Shown: in pieces, positions 50,292 through 64,000 of the stretch | How the letters are laid out: each line of letters starts with the position of its first letter | Numbering within the stretch: position 1 is the stretch's first letter | Assembly (NCBI RefSeq): GCF_021347895.1 | Contig: NC_067117.1 | Location: 18,571,858-18,635,857, forward strand | Direction: 5' to 3' | DNA from: Acanthochromis polyacanthus | Taxonomy: Eukaryota > Chordata > Actinopteri > Pomacentridae | Length of the DNA: 64,000 bases | The notes under the pieces: generated by a model | What the model saw: only the letters and a program-made list of their open reading frames with translations | What the model was told of the DNA's origin: nothing | The model's database searches: none | Translations under genes and position numbers: made by a program

Positions 50292-53200
50292 GTGAGGGTT
50301 TGACCAGAGTTTGTTCACAGCTGCACACAAAAACTCTACTACTATCAATTATAGTTACAATAAGAATTTACATCTTTGAAAAGTAGACAGCATTTTTACT
50401 CATGTACTAGTGCAACTTAGCATTTCAGTTCTACCTTGTGCGTTTTCTGCTTTACTACATTTCGACCTGAAATATTATACTTCATTCATCTGCCTGCTCT
50501 AGTGTTTAGTTACTTTGTAGATAGAGATTTACACACAAACATACCATATGATAAGCTTGTAGAATGTAGTATTATGTTAAATATTAACCATCAACCAGAA
50601 GTGTCTCATTGGAACTCATAGGTTGTTGTCAGTTCTCACCAAAGAGACTTTTTTCCTCCAAACTCATCAAATGATTAGTCCAAAGAGGCCAAATTATCTA
50701 ATAATTCATGCAAAAATGAAAAACAAAACAAAAACTAAGGATTGTGCACCATTTATGTACCAATAATAATGTTAAGAATCAGAAGATTTATCTTGCAAAC
50801 CCCAACAACCTGATCCTTAACTTAACAACCTCACTTTGTGTAAAGAAGTTTTAAAAATGTCACATCAACCAGCTAAAATAGTAATATGTTGCTATGACAT
50901 TGATGAATGTGTATTAAGACTCTAACAATGTCGTATATGATATTATATTAGTCATGGGGGTGCAATTGTGTGAATAGGTACTTTTACTTTTAATATTTTC
51001 ATTATATTATGCATACATGGTGCTTTTCTATTTCACTACACTCGAAACTAAATGCAGGAAAACCTTAATTTACTACTGATAATTCATATGTGAGCATCCA
51101 TATGTCCATTTATTTAATGATTCAGAGCTAACTGAGTCTCAAAGAGGAAAAAACAGATCAATCCTATTATTAAACAAGCAATGCAATTTCAAAGTGGAAA
51201 GATGAATGTAGCACAAAAATAAAAATCAATGCAGTCAGTGTTATGAGATTCACTACAGCTGCTCTGATCTTACCTGGAAAGCAAAGGGGAATACATACTG
51301 GCTTCATATAGTCAGCTCAAGTCACTGTTATTTATATAGGACATTTAAAACAGCCATTGAGCCAAAGTGCTTTCCAGTAGAGAAATAGGATTGGCATTAA
51401 GATTATACCTGAATTTATAAAATATTAAGACTAAGGACATATAATATTACATGTTTAAATTATTTGGCTCATTTAAGTATTAGTGTTAAGACCCTGTAAA
51501 ATGGAAAACCTGATAAATCTAAAGACTCCTAATAAAGAAACAGAAGAACAAATGAAGGCAGTGCTGAGATCGTAAAAGATAATAGTGCCTCAGTGTGTGA
51601 AGTTTAAGGATCGTCTGAAAAATGTATAAAAGACCAAATTTAAAATGAAAACCAAAGCTGTCAGTTTCAATACAGCGTCTAGCAGCCTTTCAGTCGAGCC
51701 CTTTCACAGACGAACAAACGGAGACTCAGGCAGAAGTGAAACGTGACGCTGTCTCTGAAACGTGAAGCAGCTTGTGAACAGATGTAGCTGCAAGTGAAAG
51801 GACGAGCCTGTAATGAAACAAGTAATGAGATTAACCTGGAGGTGTGCTGTTACACTTTCTCCTCTGCCTCCTCAGACCTCACACCTGCTAGTTAGCGCGT
51901 GGATGTGCTCGTGTACATCCATCTTTGTGAGGACCTAGTTTTGGTATTAGTCCTCGTGAGTGAGGACATTTGTGCGAAGTGACAACACTTTGGCTCAGAC
52001 CTTTACATGGGTGTTTGAGGATTAGAACTGGTTTTGAGGTTGAGGTTAAAACCGGGTTTAAGTTAGGGTGAGGGCAGAGTTGGGGTTAAGCTTTTTGTTG
52101 TCCTGTTTCAGGTGTATGTGGCAATGAGGGCAGAGATATATAATAATTGTTTAAAGTTAAACTACAGCTTAGAATAAGATACTAAGCAGATAAGATTTCT
52201 CTCCTGAGGGCCTTGTTGTAGCTGAGTAAGAGTTCAAAAAGATTGTTAGTAGTGATGATAGAGGTAGTAATAAATTACAAATAACCCCGAGTTAGGAACT
52301 GAATAATATCTAGATAAAATTATTATTATTATAGGACTTTATTAGCCTGGATAAAGGGATCTTTCTAATTAACTAAGAGGCTATAATTTCAAAATTCTTC
52401 AAACTACAAGCACAATTTAGAAAGTGAGCAAAAGATCTCTGTGAAGGTGAAAGGATAAGTAAGTATCAGAAAGTGTGTGCATTGTTTCACCTCATCATAC
52501 TAAGGTGGGATGACACAAGGCCGGCTGTCTGCCTGCAGAGTCAATAATGGATGAACAAGTTCGTCTTTCTGTAGTTGAGATGCTCCGGAGTTGCCAGGCA
52601 ACTAAACTCTCTCCATGTGTGTGCGTTTGTGTGTGTACCTGAACAGACAGTGTATTTTATTCTCTTGTACTTTCTCCATCATGTTGTTGCTTCTGCAATG
52701 TTTTATAATGTTGCCCAGCAGCATTACTGGTCAACATGTCATTATATAGAAGTTATTTGGACATTTTTGTTACTTTCAAATTTTTAAAAGTTTCTATATT
52801 TGCATAAATTAACATCTAAGAAATGTTTCCAAAAAGCTGTGATTTAAGTATTTTTGGTGCAACAGCTCTTGTCTTAAATGTGCTTTATAAAAAAAAGTGG
52901 TAAACTCAGATACGAAGCACCAAAATTCAACACCCTCACCATCCTGTGCCTCCCCGTCTCCCAGGTACCTGCATGGTGATTGGCTGCATGATCTATCCTG
53001 ACGGCTGGGACTCGGATGAGGTGAAGCGCATGTGTGGCCAGCGGACCGACAAATACACCCTGGGCAACTGCACCGTGCGCTGGGCCTACATCCTGGCCAT
53101 CATCAGCATCATGGACTCGCTCATCCTCTCCTTCCTGGCCTTCAGCCTGGGAAGCCGACAGGACAAGCTGCTGCCAGAGGACTTCCAGGTGGAGGAAAAA

Positions 53201-53602
53201 GGTGGGAAAGGTGGAGAAATACTGGGGTGGGAGAGGAAGAGTAGGAATGGATGAGGGTGAAGAAAAGTAGAAGACAGTAGGATTCAGATTAGGGGGAAAG
53301 ATTAAAGAGAAGGGGGGAAGATGGACTCCAAAGAATGTTACTGGAAGGTTTCAGATGGTTTTGGTGGAAGGGTTAGCCTGAAAAAGCAGAGGAAAAAATT
53401 AGGTCTGCTGTGCCACAATGTCACGTAATAAGTGCCACATCCTCACCATTATTTCTCCTTTTTCCAATAGATATGTATGAAAAATCTTTTTATATGAAAG
53501 AAATTGGTATTGCAAGGTTATAGTCAGAGGTTTCTTATTAACATTAGCTAAGTGTGAGTGTTTGTCTAATGAGGTTTTCTCTCGGCTACAGATAATGCTT
53601 AG
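49889..53602 (+). CDS. lhfpl5: lhfpl5 (tmhs), tetraspan subunit of the hair-cell mechanotransduction complex
   Basis: Exons 49889-50291, 52965-53201 and 53592-53602 join to 651 nt, a 216-residue protein plus stop (human about 219). LHFPL5 couples protocadherin-15 tip links to the TMC channel in hair cells (family knowledge). Four membrane segments are visible at about residues 22-44, 94-117, 127-145 and 174-196, with the family's conserved first extracellular loop ([20 protein letters not shown]). [16 protein letters not shown], SSELxCKG-type spacing and the tail [10 protein letters not shown] favour LHFPL5 over LHFPL3 or LHFPL4. The start is fixed by an in-frame TGA 24 nt upstream. Residues equivalent to the human deafness site Tyr127 (Tyr124 here) and the mouse hurry-scurry Cys161 (Cys158 here) are intact. 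The a or b copy cannot be decided. Confidence 0.93.
50292..52964 (+). other. lhfpl5 intron 1
   Basis: About 2.7 kb. It contains a fish repeat fragment near 51330-51385 (TTATTTATATAG, then CCAAAGTGCTTTCCAG) and the GTGAGGAC-type repeat at 51905-52130. The remainder is AT-rich with no exon. Confidence 0.7.
51905..52130 (+). repeat. common fish repeat (TTTGTGAGGACCT type)
   Basis: The segment has ATCTTTGTGAGGACCT, GTGAGTGAGGACATTTGTG, TGAGGTTGAGGTTAAAAC and TTAGGGTGAGGG in that order. I remember this pattern as a widespread teleost repeat with TTAGGG-like runs. It is diverged and non-coding. Confidence 0.5.
52965..53201 (+). CDS. lhfpl5: lhfpl5 coding exon 2
   Basis: The exon starts after CCGTCTCCCAG and encodes the end of Ser135 through [15 protein letters not shown] to DFQVEEK and one base. 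It contains the third segment's end, the second extracellular loop ([15 protein letters not shown]) and the fourth membrane segment. I end it at AAAAG before GTGGGA because that gives a frame-correct join to a short final exon and a family-like length. Reading on would add 15 residues to a stop at 53254. Confidence 0.9.
53202..53591 (+). other. lhfpl5 intron 2
   Basis: The intron is 390 bp and starts purine-rich (GGTGGGAAAGGTGGAG). Nothing else is recognised in it. Confidence 0.65.
53592..53602 (+). CDS. lhfpl5: lhfpl5 terminal coding exon (DNA-stop)
   Basis: After the acceptor TCGGCTACAG, the sequence ATAATGCTTAG completes Asp and encodes Asn, Ala and stop. The protein would end VEEKDNA, similar in character to the short acidic tail of human LHFPL5. 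The call rests on splice sites, frame and length only. Confidence 0.7.
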
Positions 53603-53995
53603 ACCCTCCTGTGGACAAGAGTGGAGTGATGGTTGAGGCGCTACAATGACAACCCGTTTACTGACTTGAGAAGATTCAAATGATTTCCAGTGGTTCCAGA
53701 GTCAGTCACCATTTAGAAATAACTGGACTTAATCCCGTCTACAAAATGACGGCAGCTTATTGATAGAGTTCTGAAAACATGAGATGAGGCACTGTCCACC
53801 CTCAACTCCAGTGTCACAGCCTTAGTTTGCCTGAAATTACAACTTTTATGAACACATTTTTTTAGATGTACCGATACATTTTAGCCTTTAATCTTATTTG
53901 TAAAGCCGCTCAAAATTTTAGAATCAGATCTCATTAAGTGATGACTGTTCCGAGTGGCAATCTGAAATGCTGAAATAAATGTTTATTGTAATTTC
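53603..53995 (+). other. lhfpl5 3' untranslated region
   Basis: Non-coding sequence runs from the stop codon to just beyond the first good AATAAA at 53974-53979. The length is an inference from that signal. Confidence 0.55.
53974..53979 (+). terminator. poly(A) signal of lhfpl5
   Basis: A canonical AATAAA lies about 370 nt after the stop codon, followed by a T/G-rich stretch (GTTTATTG). Confidence 0.6.
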
Positions 53996-54285
53996 TCTCT
54001 GACAATGTTAACCTGAATTTTTTATTTTTGTTTGGACTGGCTATCATAAACTGAGAGGGCATCAATCATATTTTTTTTATTGTGCATTTTCCCCCAGTAA
54101 CCAGATTAATTTGTTGGCACTGAAAATATGCTTGCATTGCCCAAATGGATACCGCAGTTTTGCACAAATCTTGCTTCTTCATTCTTGTGTGTTCGGATAT
54201 TGAGTCGGTGAATTAATGCTGTGATTTTTAACGACAGTTGTAGAGCAGCAAAAACAAACACAGTCCAGGTAGATTTTGGAAAAGG

Positions 54286-54291
54286 TTTATT
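54286..54291 (-). terminator. distal poly(A) signal of srpk1
   Basis: TTTATT on the plus strand is AATAAA on the minus strand, about 1.3 kb after the srpk1 stop codon. A nearer alternative is at 54925-54930. Confidence 0.5.
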
Positions 54292-55582
54292 CTTATTACC
54301 TACAGAAAAAACTATCAAATGAAGAGGGGAGACACAGACAGAAGAGACTTTGTAGAAAAACAAGGAAATGGTTTTTGATGGGATTCAAAGCATTCTTACA
54401 ATATTTAGTACAATCTATTATTTTTTAAATCCAACACCTCCATGTGTCGTAGAAGCTCTTGCACACTTGAAGCAAAGTGTGGAAATAAAAAAAAAAAAAA
54501 AAACGTGTCGCCCAAACCTTCCAGATTGTGTGTTCAACACCGCCGACTGTTCAGAAACTGCACCGCTTTAGCTGCAGAGAGAAACCACAGGCCAACTCTT
54601 TGGTACACTGGACTGGTTTCAAAATGCCACACGGAGCCTTTTTTAACAGGCAGGATGTGATGCAGGTATGAAACAGCACTCGGCAAAGATGTCATCTGCC
54701 ACCACATGCACGAAAAGGGTAGGGATCGGCTTTCTGTTCACATTACATTGTATCAAGTGCTTCATTCAGGACATGAAAAAATGGTCAAACTAAAACCAAT
54801 ACCTTTAAAGTAATAAACCTGAAAAGTTTGGTTCTCAGATTGTGATTTTGGATGAATCTCTTCTTGGTGCACAACGTATGAAATGTATGCCTTCTAATGC
54901 TGTATACAAATATACAAAAGTTATTTTATTTTTGTTGTTTAAAGCTAACTTAACAGTGCTTGGAAGGTTACTAGTCACTCATTATTCCACTTAACAATAT
55001 GTAGTTGTTAAATTTGAGCACTTTGCACACTGTTCAAAGCCAATGGCGTAAAAGCTGGCACAACTAACATGATGACAGATTTGGCTCATCGGTGATCTAT
55101 GACAAAAGCCATCTTTATGGTTCTATTAGCATCCTGCCTTGTGCATTTGTAGAAAAGTGCAATTTCCTTTTAAATCTGACAGTCCATTATCTACAGCTAA
55201 AACACAGAATAATGTGCAGCAGAGAAAGAGCTGGAGTCAGGAAAAAACAGAGAGAAAGCAAGATCAATAAGTTCTATGCAGCCAGTAAAAAAAGAAAAAA
55301 AAAAGAGCCATAAATACAGGGAGAAGACCTCGAGCTCCTTCTATAACCAGTGTAATCCATAACAGGACAAAGACTCAGCAGCAGTCTCTCTCTATTGTTT
55401 GGATGCTTGCAGGTGTGTGTAGGTAGGCCTGTGAGAGCCGAGACGAGAGGCTGCAGGCACGATGCGGTCACAGGTTCTTGCAGACGTGAGTGTGTTTGTT
55501 TATTTTTTGTTTTCAAGCCCAGGGCCCTCAAACCTAATGTATGCCTTCACAGTATAAGGGGAGCGGTGTGCATGGGTGGCCT
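54286..55582 (-). other. srpk1 3' untranslated region
   Basis: Non-coding sequence lies downstream of the srpk1 stop. Two AATAAA signals are seen on the minus strand, at 54925-54930 and 54286-54291, so the end could be at either. An A-run lies at 54487-54502 on the plus strand. Confidence 0.55.

Positions 55583-64000
<8,418 letters not shown>

Overview
The window looks like nuclear DNA from a ray-finned (teleost) fish. Protein-coding exons are short and bounded by GT/AG splice sites, introns are long, and the non-coding DNA is full of CA/TG, TA and GAAA microsatellites and of typical fish transposon debris (Tc1/mariner-like ends, a BED-finger hAT-like element, a tRNA-derived SINE-like repeat, LINE 3' tails). 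I see no operons, phage genes, CRISPR arrays or bacterial signals. The species cannot be named from the sequence.

Three real genes are present. (1) kif21b, minus strand, 719-38308: the first ten coding exons encode the N-terminal 492 residues of a kinesin-4 family motor, including the whole motor domain and the start of the coiled coil. The first coding exon (38268-38308) is separated from the second (8059-8281) by an intron of about 30 kb, and the gene runs off the left edge. (2) lhfpl5 (tmhs), plus strand, 49889-53602: a complete three-exon reading frame of 216 residues for the four-pass membrane protein of the hair-cell mechanotransduction complex. (3) srpk1, minus strand, 55583-64000: thirteen exons covering the kinase domain from the glycine loop to the stop codon, with the 5' end beyond the right edge. 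All exon joins given here keep frame, and exon lengths agree with the residue counts.

Layout: 1-8.3 kb holds kif21b exons 10 to 2. 8.3-38.3 kb is kif21b intron 1, which contains the GAAA tract (11.9 kb), a perfect 85-bp inverted repeat (18.5 kb), two diverged copies of a 0.4-kb repeat (22.0 and 25.2 kb), a TIR element with a decayed RecQ-like helicase fragment (29.2 kb), a TG tract (32.4 kb) and a BED-finger element (33.5 kb). 38.2-38.7 kb is the CpG-rich 5' end of kif21b. 38.7-49.9 kb is intergenic between the divergent kif21b and lhfpl5. lhfpl5 and srpk1 then converge tail to tail, with candidate poly(A) signals only about 300 bp apart.

The genes do not form a pathway: a microtubule motor, a hair-cell channel subunit and a splicing-factor kinase. 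The lhfpl5-srpk1 pairing matches what I recall of the vertebrate locus (and the lhfpl3-srpk2 paralogous pair), while kif21b as a neighbour is, from memory, not the human arrangement. I found no evidence of a new biological system. The most unusual items are the helicase-bearing TIR element, the perfect foldback, and the micro-exon and tiny terminal coding exon in srpk1 and lhfpl5.
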